The notes beneath the pieces are model-generated. The model was not told where the DNA came from, did no database searches, and saw nothing but the letters and a program-made list of their open reading frames with translations. This document shows positions 1-12,109 of a DNA stretch of 64,000 nucleotides, piece after piece. Made by a program: the position numbers and the translations under genes. Source of the stretch: Leptodontidium sp. MPI-SDFR-AT-0119. Its lineage: Eukaryota > Ascomycota > Leotiomycetes > Helotiales > Leptodontidiaceae. The stretch's first letter is position 1. Each line of letters opens with the position of its first letter. The stretch is taken from positions 868,001-932,000 of the forward strand of contig JAHLEZ010000016.1 of assembly GCA_020726505.1 (NCBI GenBank), in the 5' to 3' direction.

Positions 1-2570
1 GGCCAGCCGCGCTTAATATTGAGAGATTTTACTGAAATACTAGAAGAAGAGGAGGGACCCTAAGACGCTAGAACTAATATAATTAATCAATTAAGCGCAC
101 TTAACATATTAGAATCAATAACAAGCACTACCTTAGAAAGGGAACAATTAAGTTAAGTAATAAGTTCTATAGAAACTACTGAGTTTGTAACCTCGGGGGT
201 GCTATAGCCTTCAATTAAGCTTTTAATTACGGGGGTAGAGTAATTAATATTACCCCTAGAAAAGTTAGGATTAATAAAACTCGTTAGTAAAAACTCGGGG
301 GTAAAATAATTAAGAAAGAGTACTAGACTTCTTACTTACGAGCACCCTAATTAAGTCTTAAAACGAGTCGACAAATCAAGACAGTTAGTATCTTAGAGTA
401 TAATTAAGAGAGATATCTTACGTGGCGTATTAAACTTTAAGAGAGATATAAGAGCTAAGCGCTAATTAATACTACAAGTTATTATATACTCTCAAGGGCC
501 ATACAACTAAGAGCGCGGTCTTAAGTATTAGGGAGTACTTACTTAAGGTGCCGGCCCTAAGTAATTAAAAGCTTTGCCTCAAGTAATAAAGTATAAGGAG
601 TATCTTAATTTGTTAGACTTAAGGGAAGAATTAAGTATAAAGTAACACTTATTACTTCTAGCCCTAATTAATAATAACTTACTTAAACCTCTATAGAGAA
701 AGAGGGTAGAAGATCGAGTAACTAGCGACGGTCAAAAGACTTAAGTTAGTAGTAAGATTACGAAACCGAATCGAAGCGTTTATATAGCAACTATTAGAGA
801 GTTAATTACAGAATCGTTAAACCCGTCGAGTAACCGTGAGTATTTAGAGGATTTTCTAGGGACCTTTTGGCCTAGTTAAGAGCTAGTATAAAGAGACGGA
901 AAAGACTTGAGCGTAGTCTACGCTATTATCTTAGTGTCTGTTCTTAAAAATGTCGAAATTTAATAACTAGTTAATCTCCTACGAATATACTAATCTTAAT
1001 TACTAAAGGACCTATTAAATTAGAGAGACCTCAAGGATCACCTTTTAAGAGAGCACTTCCGAGCCGACATAATCAAGGAAATCACTAACTTAGAGTCGCG
1101 TAATTACTAAAGAGTCGTTAAATAAAGCTTCGCCACCGAACAACTAATACTATTAAAATAAGTATTTCACGCTAAAGTCAATTCGTTAGGGTATTTAATT
1201 AAGTGTTACTCGCGAGTTATTATTAAGGGAGACTTATAACTCGAAACGTTAATCCTCTTAATATATGCGGCCACTTTAGTTGCTCGTTCTTTTAGGACCG
1301 CCATAGTAATAGTAACTTAATTTAATTTAGAGATAATTTAATTTAATATTATTAACGCCTTTATTAACGCTAAACGAAGCGAATCGAGTGCTCGCGTACG
1401 CTGTTACTTACTAGACGGATTTAAATAAGACGGCATAGTAATAGAGGTTGATTGTGTACTTTATAGACTTAAAGACTCGCCAGCACTATAGTACGGAGAC
1501 TTTACTAGAACTTTATTAAAGTTAGGGTTAATCCCTTATAAGGAGGAGCCTTATATCTTTATAAACGAGTAACGTTCGGTCTTTATTATCTTTTATATTA
1601 ATAATATTCAAGTATTATACCACGCTTTAGCCCTTAGAAACGCTCAACTTATTATTAACGGCTTAAATACGACATACGAGCTTACTAAAGGAGAACTAAT
1701 AAAGTGGTTTTTAAGTGTCCGCGTTATTAAAGATCGTTAAGTAAAGACTATTTCTTTAGTACACGACACTTATATTTAAAAGGTTACTCTGCGATTTAAC
1801 TTAATAAATAGAAATTGCCTAAGTACTTTACTACCTTAAGTTGAGTTATTAAAGAATTAAGGGTAAGTAACCCCAGCTTAAATCAAGGAGTATTAAGAGA
1901 AGGTTAGCTCAGTGCTCTACACGGCAATTATATTACGCGCAGACGTTACGTTTATAGCTTCAAGACTTTCTCACTTCTTGACTAACCCCTCTTTAAAGCA
2001 CCTTACGGCAGTCAATTAGACTATTCGTTACCTTTTCGGAACCCGATTTTTAGCGATCACTTACAGTTACAAGCTACGCGACTCTTAGCTTATTATAACT
2101 TTAGATGCTTTATTTGTAGACAATCTCGATACTAAGCGCTCTTTTAATAGTTATATTATAATACTTTTTAGAGGTTTAATCTTGTAGAAAGCGGCCTTAT
2201 AAGATACAGTCACTACTTCGACTATATAGGCTAAGCTTTTAGGCGTTAAGCGCACGGCTAAGGAGATTATAGTTTTATAACGTTTCTTTTAGGAGCTACG
2301 TCTTAAGTTAGGGGAAATTTGGAGGATTTTCTGTGACAATTAATAAACGATATAGTTAATCGTTAAGGAAAATCAGCGTATTTTTATTAAACTACGCCAC
2401 GTTAATATTTAAAATATATAATTACGCTAAGAGTTTCAAAAGGGCACTTTTTTAGTCGAATATTTGCTTATGGGTTATATGCCTGCTAATAGACTTATAA
2501 AGAACCTCTTTTAACAGAAATTTGAGAATTTTATTACTCTTATTAACTTAGTAAATATTCGTGCTTAACT
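1..2570 (+). pseudogene. Ty1/Copia pol remnant (RT and RNase H), copy 1
   Basis: Degenerate polyprotein of a Copia retrotransposon, cut by the left window edge. Read with stops ignored, the plus strand gives, in order: a linker (about 60-1080), the start of reverse transcriptase near 1160-1320 (KCYSRVIIKGDL, where the family has K-ARLV-RGD), the block LYRLKDSPALWYGDF near 1460-1510, the catalytic block as FYINNIQVLYH near 1590-1625 (family YVDD), and RNase H near 2100-2400 (DNLDTKRSFNSYI, later CDN and KLRHVNI). It ends near 2560 with a block like MPANRLIKNLFQQKF. Many TAA/TAG codons stand at Gln positions and both Asp of YxDD read Asn, which is expected from RIP. The same lineage recurs at 12110-14060 (-) and 27530-28990 (+). 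No flanking LTR was found. It is non-functional. Confidence 0.85.
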
Positions 2571-2879
2571 AGAGTAACTTACTATAGAGCCTTTACTTTA
2601 AAGTAAGTCTTTATATATATTCTTTACTTTTCCTTTATTATAAAGGTATTTTCTTATATATTTATTATTCCTTTATAAATTCTCTTACTGTTTTATTTAC
2701 TTAGAGAGTAATTAAGCTCAGGGGTGAAATTCACGGTATTTAGAAGATTTAATTACTTTTAATAGTTATTTGTTTCTATAATAAAAGTAACGTAACGTAA
2801 GTAAATTATAAAGGGACACTTAGTTATTTAGAGGTTCTTAAGCCTCGCTAAACACAAAAAACGAGTAACTTATGTAATT
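2571..2879. other. AT-rich spacer, no gene seen
   Basis: Very AT-rich DNA after the Copia remnant. No reading frame, LTR terminus or convincing repeat was found. A 45-base stretch at 2715-2760 faintly resembles small-subunit rRNA but the likeness does not extend (see rejected items). Confidence 0.5.
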
Positions 2880-3660
2880 AGAAGGCCTAAAACCTCCTAA
2901 ACTAAGTCACTTAACGCACTAATAATCACCTTAACAAGCTCCTCAACCCGAGTAGCTTGAGCCTCCTACTCTAGTGTGAGAGTAACTCTAGGAGGCTTAT
3001 TAGTTACTATAGCCCGGAAAGTAGTAAGACTAGGAGTAACACTAGCGACGAATATACTAACTCCACTAGTAGCTATAGTAGGAGCAGTAATAGTAGGAGA
3101 AGCCGGAGTTGCTCCCTGAGGAGTCTCCTTATTACCCTCTGACTCTAAAGAAGTCTTAACGTAGAGAGTAGCCGTGGCTGCACCCAAAGCACGACTGGTA
3201 GAACTAATTACTTTACTAGTAGCTCCACTAGTAATAACTTGACCCTTAAGGGCCGCAAAAACAAGAGCTCTTAAGTACTTTAGTTCCTAAAAAGTCAGTA
3301 ATTATACGTTAAAAAAGAATAACTAAGGAATTTACCTTCTTACTTACGTCATTTAAGAGCGTAGCACAGTATACTAGGAAAGGAGCCTAGGCAGTAACGG
3401 GAGTAACCTTATAAGAGTAGCCCGAGGCGCATATAAAGTAACGAGCACCTTAACTAATTATATTAAAGCACTCTCTAGTACTCTTAGTTTAGAGGGCGCC
3501 ATTAATATAGCCTAAACAAACAACTAAACACTCAGCTCCCTTGACACGAGGAGCACGAGCACGAGCCGGAGCCCGAGTAACCGCAGCAGCTCTCTTTAGA
3601 GCAGGAGCAGCCTCTGGAGCCTTCTTAGCTTCCTTCTTCTTTTTCGCCTACTACAATTAG
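2880..3660 (-). pseudogene. Unidentified degenerate gene, Ala/Lys/Arg-rich then Cys-containing
   Basis: Not recognised. On the minus strand the frame starts with a basic, Ala-rich stretch (about 3655-3545, KKKKEAKKAPEAAPALKRAA). A segment with spaced cysteines follows (about 3540-3350; CLVVC, then ICASGY, then VYC), compatible with a RIP-damaged zinc-binding module. A Thr/Ser/Pro-rich stretch is open for 73 codons (3187-2966). In-frame stops lie at likely Gln codons. GC content is higher than in its neighbours, so it is less mutated or younger. It could be the first ORF of an unrecognised transposon or a captured host gene; nothing seen decides this. Confidence 0.4.
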
Positions 3661-4052
3661 TAATACTTAAATTAATACATAGCTTTAAGATCGACGATTA
3701 ACTTAACTTAATTTAAATAACTTATAACAGCGGACAGACAATTAGCCTTGACGGCAGCAGTAAATCGCCTTAAGACACTTATAGTGCCGGTTAATCGATT
3801 TATTAATTAGTTAATTGATTGTTAATTGATTAATTAGTTAGTAGATTAAAAGGTCGATCTATATATATTGTGGAGAGGTTATAGGATTAAGAATTAAGTA
3901 GGGGATACGCCACTTTAAATAAAACGGTTATTTGCCTAACTTAGTAGTACAAGAATAGTTGTGGCCTAAGTATTCAGTTTAGTGTTTACTCTCGCTTAGC
4001 GTAACTAACTATAATACTAGTGGCTTACTATTGTCACTTAACTAGGGGGTGT
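3661..4052. other. Non-coding spacer
   Basis: No reading frame. It holds a run of TTAATTGATT-like repeats near 3795-3840 and otherwise unremarkable AT-rich DNA. Confidence 0.5.
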
Positions 4053-4238
4053 GTCGTGTAGGCACGGGCTAATGTTCAGTTAACTACGCGCTACGCTAAA
4101 TATAGTTTCTACTATATTATACCGCTTTTAAGAGAACAACGTGTTCCCCTAATTTCCTTATATATTCTAGACAACAATCAAGCACTTTAATTCTCCTTAC
4201 GTTGATCGTAAGGCTCTACTCCACTTCTGCACCACACG
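4053..4238. repeat. LTR-like dispersed repeat, copy 1
   Basis: About 186 bp that recur in the same orientation at 63599-63785. Shared landmarks are TGTCGTG-AGGCACGGG at the start, GAGAACAACGTGTTCCCC in the middle, and CACTTTAATTCTCC or CACTTCAATTCTCC near the end. The repeat begins TG and ends CA, as LTRs do. This copy has more C-to-T changes than copy 2. Adjacent sequences differ between copies, so this is probably a solo LTR; no target-site duplication is evident. Confidence 0.6.
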
Positions 4239-5130
4239 TACTCTAGGGGAATTACTAGTTCAGCGTCTAGCTCTTAAATAGAGAGTGCAAATTATATAAT
4301 TAACTAGCGACAGTAAGTGAGTTTAATAATTAGAGCTAATATAGTAGCGGCTTTTTCTTACTCTTGGTTTCTTTAATTAATTAGGGCATTAATCTCTTAA
4401 AAAGTCACTATAAATATCTTATCTTTAAACTTCCGTTTTATTAATATATAGAACGCTACGGCGCTAATCGAGAAGATCTTAACGACTAAACGTTAACAAG
4501 CTTTTTTACGTCACTTTATAATCAGTAACTTATCTCGTAGTTAAGGAGAACAAGTTAAGGAAAAAGAAGCTTTTATAATCGAGTCGTATACAAGAGAGAA
4601 CTATATTTATATCTTTTAAAGTAAATTAGCGTAGTCCTTAATATACGTTCTATGTGTAGAAGGAGTAAATTAGCGGGAGTCAGTTTAGTCTCGGGGGTAT
4701 AAAAGCTTAGCGGTTCTCTTTTCTAGCTTAGTAACTTCTATTTAAGCTAGTTTAGTTAGAATATATATGTTATTTAATCGTGGGGACAGTTATATATATT
4801 AACTAGGCTACTTATTTAATATACTTCCTAGCTAAAGTAGAGGACCGTTAGTAGCAGAGTACGCGCGCTCTCTAGGCTTTATTATATATCGCACTTATTA
4901 ATGCGAGAGCTCTGTAGTATATAAAAGATTGGCAATAGAGGTAAGTTTGATAGTAGTACTAGCATCGGGGATTAACTAGGGGCGACACTATATACCTAAA
5001 AAGCGCGGATCTAAGTATTTCTAACTCTCAGAGATTGACATAAAATTCATTGTTGGCGCAACTTTTCTAATTAAAACAGTAGCGCAACTACTTCTAGAGG
5101 CTATTATATACTTTGTCACAAAATAACTAT
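4239..5130. other. AT-rich spacer
   Basis: No convincing reading frame. It may be the 3' part of the Gypsy-type remnant that follows, but no RT, RNase H or integrase block could be read here. Confidence 0.4.
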
Positions 5131-7860
5131 AAGGAGGTGTTAAAGAAAAAAGTATAAAGTGTGTAGGGGATTTTATACCTAAGATAAGAAAGAAAAAAGG
5201 GGTAGACGAAGCGCTATAAAGTAAGTGGCTAGGGGGGTAAATGCTCCCTATAGGCGTAGCTTGCTTAACTCCGAGGGAGTATAAATACCTAATAACATTC
5301 TCGTTCTTAAGCTTAATAACCTTAAAGATAGCCCTTCGGATTCTTAATAGAGTTTTGTACTTTAGTTTAGTGTTTATAAATATCGAGCTAACATAGATTT
5401 TTAAACGATTATCGTTTGTCGGTTTAATTATATTATTAACTTTAGAACTTATTAGGGGTTCTCTTAGTTAGTAACCTTGATTTTGCGATAGTGTAGTCGT
5501 TACTTCTCGGGGATCAATAGTAGGCGTAGAGCTGATAGTAGTAGTCGTTTTCGAAGTTATTAAAAAGGAGTTAGCGCTTATATCAGAATTTAGTTTAGCG
5601 CGCCGACTAGAATTTATTATAGAATTAGAGTATAACTTAGGATTTAATAAAGGGGTAATTACTCGACTTTTTCTTGTGAACTTCTTAGTGAATTTTATTA
5701 ATTATAGTTAGCTTAAGAAAGAGGTTAAGTCTAAGGTATTTATACTTAACACAGAAGGTAAGGGCGAGTCGATTATCGAAGTTAACTCCGCAAATTAAGT
5801 ATTATAGTAGCTCTAAAATTCACGTAACTTAGCGTCTCTACACTTAGCGTCGCGCTAGTGGCGTTAGTAAATCTTGTGTACACGTAAGTCTCGGACTTTA
5901 ATTAGTTTATTATAACTTATTGTTAGGGGGTAATCCGACGATTAGATGAGTCGTCGTTTAGTAGTATTTAAGAGTACTTCGTGATACTCTAACTATAATC
6001 TTCTAATAATTACTCCGTGGTTTCCTAAGTAAGTGATTAAGAAAGGAGTAAATAATTGCAGACGCTTGTCGATTATTAAATTTAATATAGTGTAGTAGCT
6101 AATGGTCCAGTTAACTCGACTATTAAATCCTTTAATAGGAATATGTGAGGGTAGTAGATAAATTGAAGGCTTCAAGAAGAAAGAGAGAAACTTTAAAAAA
6201 GAGTAATTAATAAAATAATAACTATTAACTCTAAAATTAAGAAGTGCGGGCAACTTGTACGTGAGTCTATTCTTAGAGAAAGCGATATAAGTAGTAAGTG
6301 CTAGTCCGCTAAGAAGCTTCGTAAGGTTAAGATGTCGCATATCTCGTACTATACTTAAGAAAAAGCCTTTTCTTAAGTTAAGTTTTTTACTCGTAAAGTA
6401 AGTTCCTCCACTAGTAAGTTATTGTTATCATCTATAGCTTAGCTATTAGACATAAGACTACCGTTATTAGCGCCTACCTCTATCTCGTTAATACAGGAGG
6501 TATAACCACGATTAAGAGGCCGTTAGGCAAAATACTGTGGGGCATTCGCTAGTGTTTAAGCACGAGGTGTATTAGCTCGTATAGAGATTTATTAACCTAG
6601 GGATTAACTAGTCTCTCGTCATTAAAACAAAGAAGTAATAGAAGCTTAGAGTGACTTTCCTGTAGTCCCTAAGGAGATATTAACTTAGGACCGGGGGTAG
6701 GAATTTATACTTATTACTAAAGGGCTAAAGCGACTAACGTAAATAGTGCTCTCTACGATTTGTCCTTAATCCTTAGCTTAGATTACTTCTATATACTCTT
6801 TTAGAGTTCTAGCTCTCTAATACTTATAGAATAGTTACTTACGTAGGCGGGATGGGAGCTTATCTTATAAGTCCATTTTAAGGATTAACTTATTAATTAC
6901 GCCGCCTTAGCTAGTAAAAGTCCTAAACTAGTAATAAAAGTCCTAAAATGTTTATTTTACGGCTTTTATCTTTAACGCGAAGTAAAGGTTACGCGTTGTC
7001 TATTACTTATAAGGGTTAATTAAGAATTTAACTACTTAATCAACTAGGTCGAGCGCATCTGTGATATTTTCGTCGTCATTAAGCGTTAAAGATAAGAAGA
7101 AGGGTTCTAAGAACATGTGAGCTGTTTCTTTTATTTGTACTAGTAACTAGTTCTTCCGATAATCGTTATCAACGAAGTATTAATCGTACTAGCGCAAGGC
7201 GTTTTAGACCTAAACTTCCTATAGACGTAGACTATAACTAATACTATCTAAAAGCTTATTATTTAAGTTAAGGATCTTCTCGATTCGTAAGGCCGTAAAT
7301 ATTTAAGATATCTTAGAAAAAGAGAAAAAGCGGTGGCGAGGGGGACTAGGACGATATAAGATGCGAGGGGGTCGGTAGCTATTATTACTATCGTCGTCGG
7401 ATAGTCCACTAAGACTAGGAGTAGGTGCATTCTACATTAGTCTTACTTTATAAGGGGACTCAAAAGCAGGAGTCTCCTTAATAATAAGTTAGAGGGATTC
7501 ACTGGACTAAAAGGTTATAGACTTACTAGTAGACCTGTGGTTCCCAAAGTCGCTAAGGGGCCGCTACGTATATAAGGTAGCCCTTAATATACTTATCTCT
7601 GCTCGGCTTTTAACTAGTTATTCCTTTAGAAGGCAGAATCGCTGTTCTAAGTCCGTCTCTATAAGTGTGTCCTAAGGCGTAGTGTTAATAATATGCGAAG
7701 GACCGCCGGGAGGTATAAAAGAAGAAGTAGACGACATATTAAGCTTTGTCGTAGAAGTTACTTTTGGCTTGACTTGTCGAGTAGGGGGTAAGTCTCCGGT
7801 GAAGAGAGGTTGTCGACTTCGTTAGGTAGAGGCAGAAGTCAGAGAAGAAAAGGAGGGGAT
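5130..7860 (-). pseudogene. Gypsy-type gag/protease remnant
   Basis: Minus-strand remnant of the gag and aspartic-protease region of a Ty3/Gypsy-like element. The clearest part is a 115-codon open frame at 6340-5993. There YKLPALLNFRVNSYYFIN fits the retropepsin start (family hydrophobic-DSG-A/S) after RIP, and FLITYLGNHGVIIRRLWLEYH fits the later I-G-W-L-H block, with one stop read as Trp. A Ser/Pro-rich, poorly conserved gag-like stretch lies upstream (about 7860-6400). A linker lies downstream to about 5130. RT, RNase H and integrase were not found, so the element is truncated or scrambled. It differs from the chromodomain Gypsy at 52722-58085. The protease assignment is moderately secure; the gag part is inference. 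Confidence 0.5.
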
Positions 7861-9540
7861 TACTAATAGAGTAATTGTTAACTTTGCTATTAATAGAGGT
7901 TTAAATGTTACTATTCGTTAAGCTATAAGGCTTAGTATAGGCCTTTCTTATATTTAAGCTTCTAGGTCGTAATTACTTACAAGAGAATTAGGGGGCGGGG
8001 GATATTTACTATCTTCTTAGACGTAGAGAAAAGAGTTGTAAATAATATAACGCTTGCCTTAGAAAAATAGTAATCACGTATAACTAACGCCTTATATATT
8101 AATATAAGAGACATATAACAATATTAAGTATTAACTTAGAATCTATAACTATAAAGGAAAGAAAGTAAGGAAAGAAGAAGTCTATATATAAGAGATTAAT
8201 ATGCCTAATACTATAGTAATCTCGGTACGTCCTAATCGGGCAGTACTAAGTGAAGCCGGTGGAAATGAGGCTCTGGGCAGCGACAGTCGTCACAGTAGGT
8301 TTAAATAGTATCCTTTTAACATATCCAATCGCCTAGTCCCCCTACTATCCTGTTTACTGATTTATTCTATAAGTAAATCTTTCTTATATATATTACTAGG
8401 TTTTGCATTTAGACTACCTTCTTAACGGCTCCCTTAGCTTGCTTTAATAAAGCCGACTTTAGTTTTCTTTCTCGTAGTGTATTGTTTTATTAGAAAAAAG
8501 CTAAGTGAAAGATTAGATATATATTTTGTACGGAATTATAGCGATTGCCTATGTCGTGGCGTAGTTTTTTTTTATAATACTAACGATTCGTGATCTTCGC
8601 GGCTCGGCGCTATCGTTAGCTAATTTCTTAAGATGCTTTAATAAACTAAACGCTATTTCATAACCGCAAAATATAATAATTCTAAACGTTACACGTTAGT
8701 ATATTACTAACGATATAAGAGATATTAAACCAATAACGTAGAAGATTAAAGGCAAGTAGAAGTATTAGATCCGAGATGTGATGAGAATGTGTGTCGAAGA
8801 CTAAGATAAAGCCAATACTTAATTATTGTATTAGGTATCTTAGTGGAAATAAGATATTACGCTGTAAGTAGTCGAGACTTTTATAACTACGATTTTCGTA
8901 GTTTAGCAAGGCTTATATTAAATTTTAATATTCTTATATCTAAGCCTAAGAAGAAGGATATTTAAGCGCCGTATGGCTTAATGTATGTTAAGACCTAAGT
9001 TGATTTATTTTCTTTAGCCAGCATATTGAGAAAGTATATGCTTAATCTCCTAATAAGCGACTTTAAAGCTATATATTTAGGCATATGCCTGGTGATAAAT
9101 GAAGCCGAGCAAGTCTTAATTTTAGATAAAAATAAATTCAGGCACTTTAAATTTAGTATAAGCTTTTGTAATGAAAGTTTTTGAGGATATTCTTATTACT
9201 TAATATATTTGAAGCCTATGAAAATTTAGGCATATGCAATTTATGTATGCGACGCTAGGACATTCCTTTAGATTTAAGTATATAAATTTGTTACAAAATG
9301 AAACCGAGGAAATCTTATATAAGGTTATTTTTAGCTTAGAAATTTCTATATATATTAATTTTAAAGCGCAAATATTTAAAAAAGGATTTCCCTATTTATC
9401 GCTTACTAAAGGGGCATATGCCCAACTTATATATTCTTAAATCTCTTGTAAATTAAAATATCCTTAGTAATGTTTATTTTAAGGGTATATGATTAATTTG
9501 AAGTATACTTAAATTACTTATACCTATAGCTTACGTTAAG
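7861..9540. other. Non-coding AT-rich region with scattered short repeats
   Basis: No recognisable gene. A block of 68 open codons at 9234-9440 (+) is low-complexity. The palindromic motif GGCATATGC recurs at about 9078, 9230 and 9414. The phrase GAAGCCGAGCAAGTCTTA near 9101 is echoed as GAAACCGAGGAAATCTTA near 9300. This suggests a decayed tandem duplication of about 200 bp. A more GC-rich patch at 8220-8340 has no coding sense. Confidence 0.45.
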
Positions 9541-10140
9541 AAAGCACAAGTTGAAGTCCGAGAATGCCTAAAGTTAAGTGTCGTGTAAAAGAAGAGTATT
9601 AGCTCAGGGGTTTAAAAGATTTTACGATTAAATGAGGTTCTAGAAAGTGTGTTTAAAGATTAATTAAATTAAGCGTTGTCCTCTCTAAAAGAGGAGCTAA
9701 AGACTAAGTTTATATACCTAGAATACTTACGTAAGTATATACTAGACTAAAGAACTACGCTAGTGCGCGACACACCCTTATAGTAAGCTGTAGTTATAAG
9801 GATGTTAAACTTAGTATAAAAGGCGTACTAAGGAGATCAAGAGATACTTTATACGTATTTTAAGTAAATAAATAAAGCTCTAGGAAAAATTAATTGAGAT
9901 TATTATATAGTCGTTAAGTGAGTTATAATAAAAGAAAGTATAATATATAGCTAAGCGCGTAATCGGGAGCTTATTTACTAATAAACGCGTATTCCTTAAA
10001 AAGTAAATAATAACACGAGTTACTACGTTAAAATCTTAAATATTAAATAAAAGTACGTAAATAAGGCGTATTATAAATACGAGAGTATTTATATATTTAT
10101 CTTAAATTATAAATATAAAAATATAAGATAAAGTTTTTAG
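9541..10140 (+). pseudogene. Unidentified degenerate reading frame
   Basis: Not recognised. With stops ignored, one plus-strand frame reads as a plausible charged, helical protein for about 190 codons: SSLKEELKTKFIYLEYLRKY around 9680-9740, then RDTPL, then YAYFK-INKALGKI. Almost all interruptions are TAA/TAG, as expected of RIP at Gln codons. This gives some confidence that it was coding. No catalytic motif is visible. It may be a transposon gag or an old host gene. Confidence 0.3.
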
Positions 10141-10379
10141 AAAGAGAGTACAATTTATAGATTATAAGGCTGAGATCTTATTATAAGATAAATAGCCCGG
10201 TCTATAGTAAGACAAGTGTAGTTAAGGTGTTAATTAGTTAATTAGACTTTATTAGTAATTGTGTCTAAGTTAAGAAGTGGCGCTTAATACTTTAATTAGC
10301 TAAGCTACGTCAGGTTAGTACAGAGGTTTCTACTTACTTAGTAAGTAATATTAATTAGTAGACTATGCACGTGATTAGT

Positions 10380-11840
10380 AATCGCGAGCCTTCCGCCTAT
10401 AACTATAAATACTGCCCTCCTTTCTTACTAATAATAACCCTTTTCTAGTATTACTAACGCTAATATATACCTTTACATTTACCCTTTTATCCTTTTCCTC
10501 TTCTTTTATATTATTAAATTCATTATCGAGTATTCTAAGATACCTAATAAATCTACTTCTTCTAAGACTATTAAGAGTTTATAAGAACGTTCTAAGGCTC
10601 TTACTAATCGGATAAATCGCTAGATTGCCCGTGAAGAAGGTGGCTTTAATATAAAGCGCGAAGTTATATAAGAATAATATCGCTAAAGACTCTAAATTAT
10701 AAGTATTTATTTCCTTATTTTTAATTATTTATTTTTATACCCTTATCTCTTACTTCCTCACTTTCGAGTATTAAATTAACTCTTTAGGTAATAAATAATT
10801 ACTATAGAAGTATTCGCCTTATTATCTTTTGTCTAAGATAATAATAAGCTTAAAGATGTCTTCTTCTTAGTTAATAATAATGAAAATGAGTTTACTAGTA
10901 GTACTTCCTTTATTCCTTTTATACCCTCTCGTTTTATTATTTTCTTAAGCGATTCCCTTTATTTTGTAAACGTATTTGACTTTAATAATAATATCTTGCC
11001 TGTCTTTCGCCGCTCTTATCGTACTTTTGTTTACTTCTCCTTATTAAATCTTTACTTTTTATTCACGTTACTTATACGTTATTTAAGATAATTATTTAAG
11101 TTTCTATTAATACTTTCAAGACTCCTAAGAAAGTATTAAATAAAGTTCTTAATCTTTAACTTCGTAAACGTACTAATATTTTTACTTTTCCTTATTAGTC
11201 TCACAAGAGTTCTAAGAGATCTTTACTAATAAAACGAACTTATAATATATATTTCTTTTTATTTATTTAAATCTCACTCTTATTAATTAAGTATTAAAGT
11301 ATATACTAATAATACTATAGGCCGCGAATTTATTAATCCTTGTGTATTATATATTTAAGCTGCCGCTTATAATAAAGGAGATCAAGGACACTACTATATA
11401 AATACTACTTCGGCTAGCAATTACTACTTTAATTATACTAGTGGCCACTTATACTCTCTTACTACTAACGATCTTTTAAAGTATAATAAGAGATTAGTCT
11501 GTGTTATTAATATCGACAATTAAAAAGTATGTGAATTCTTTTTCTAATAGCTTATTAGCGATTATTAAGTTAATTATTCTAAGTCTATTAAGAAGTATCG
11601 CGTCACTATTAAGACCCTCCTTAATTATTTAAGTAAGTCTTTGAGCTCCGAAGAGGAGACTAATAAGATCGTTCCTTCTTCTTTACGCCGTCCTCCTCTT
11701 CAGTATAATAAGAAGGATAACTCGGATAATAAGGCTAAAATTAGAGTTAGTGGAGTTATAAGAAAGCGCGGAAAGTCTGTGAGTATAGTAAATATATTTA
11801 AAAACATAACTAATATACTTCAGTCTAAAGAGCTTTAGGT
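10380..11840 (+). pseudogene. Unidentified degenerate gene, possibly intron-containing
   Basis: Not recognised. A TATA-like CTATAAATAC lies at about 10403. A frame rich in Ser, Lys and Arg begins near 10530 (IPNKSTSSKTIKSLQERSKA) and breaks in AT-rich DNA near 10700, where a GTATTT donor-like site stands. Later blocks read NNENEFTSS (about 10880), YNKGDQGHYYINTTSASNYY (about 11370) and RLVCVINIDN (about 11490). The last 65 codons are open (11641-11838), end SKEL before TAG, and are rich in Ser, Lys and Glu. The order suggests one decayed gene with introns, but no family could be named. Confidence 0.3.
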
Positions 11841-12109
11841 TTAAGTAAGATTTAGCTAGGCTTGCGGGGATCCTTTTGTTTTTACGTAGAGTTTTAGTTA
11901 GGGATTTTTTTTTATAGAATTATAAGGTCTTTAGTTAGGTTTAGCCGGATTTACTATAGGATTTAAGCGGAATTAAGTGGATTTTTAGTGTTTTAGTTAT
12001 AGAGATACTTAATTTATTAAGTAAAAAAGTTTTTATAAATGAAAATAATATAGAATTTCTTTATATACTTTTAATAAATATATTTAAAGTTCCTTAACTT
12101 AAGATTTAT
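11841..12109. other. AT-rich spacer
   Basis: No coding sense. It contains TTTAGTTAGG-like repeats at about 11885-11990. Confidence 0.4.

Noticed and set aside
2715..2760. Resemblance to a conserved small-subunit rRNA stretch (GGGGTGAAATTC)
   Set aside because: Similarity is limited to about 45 bases and does not extend either way; an rRNA covariance-model search would settle it.
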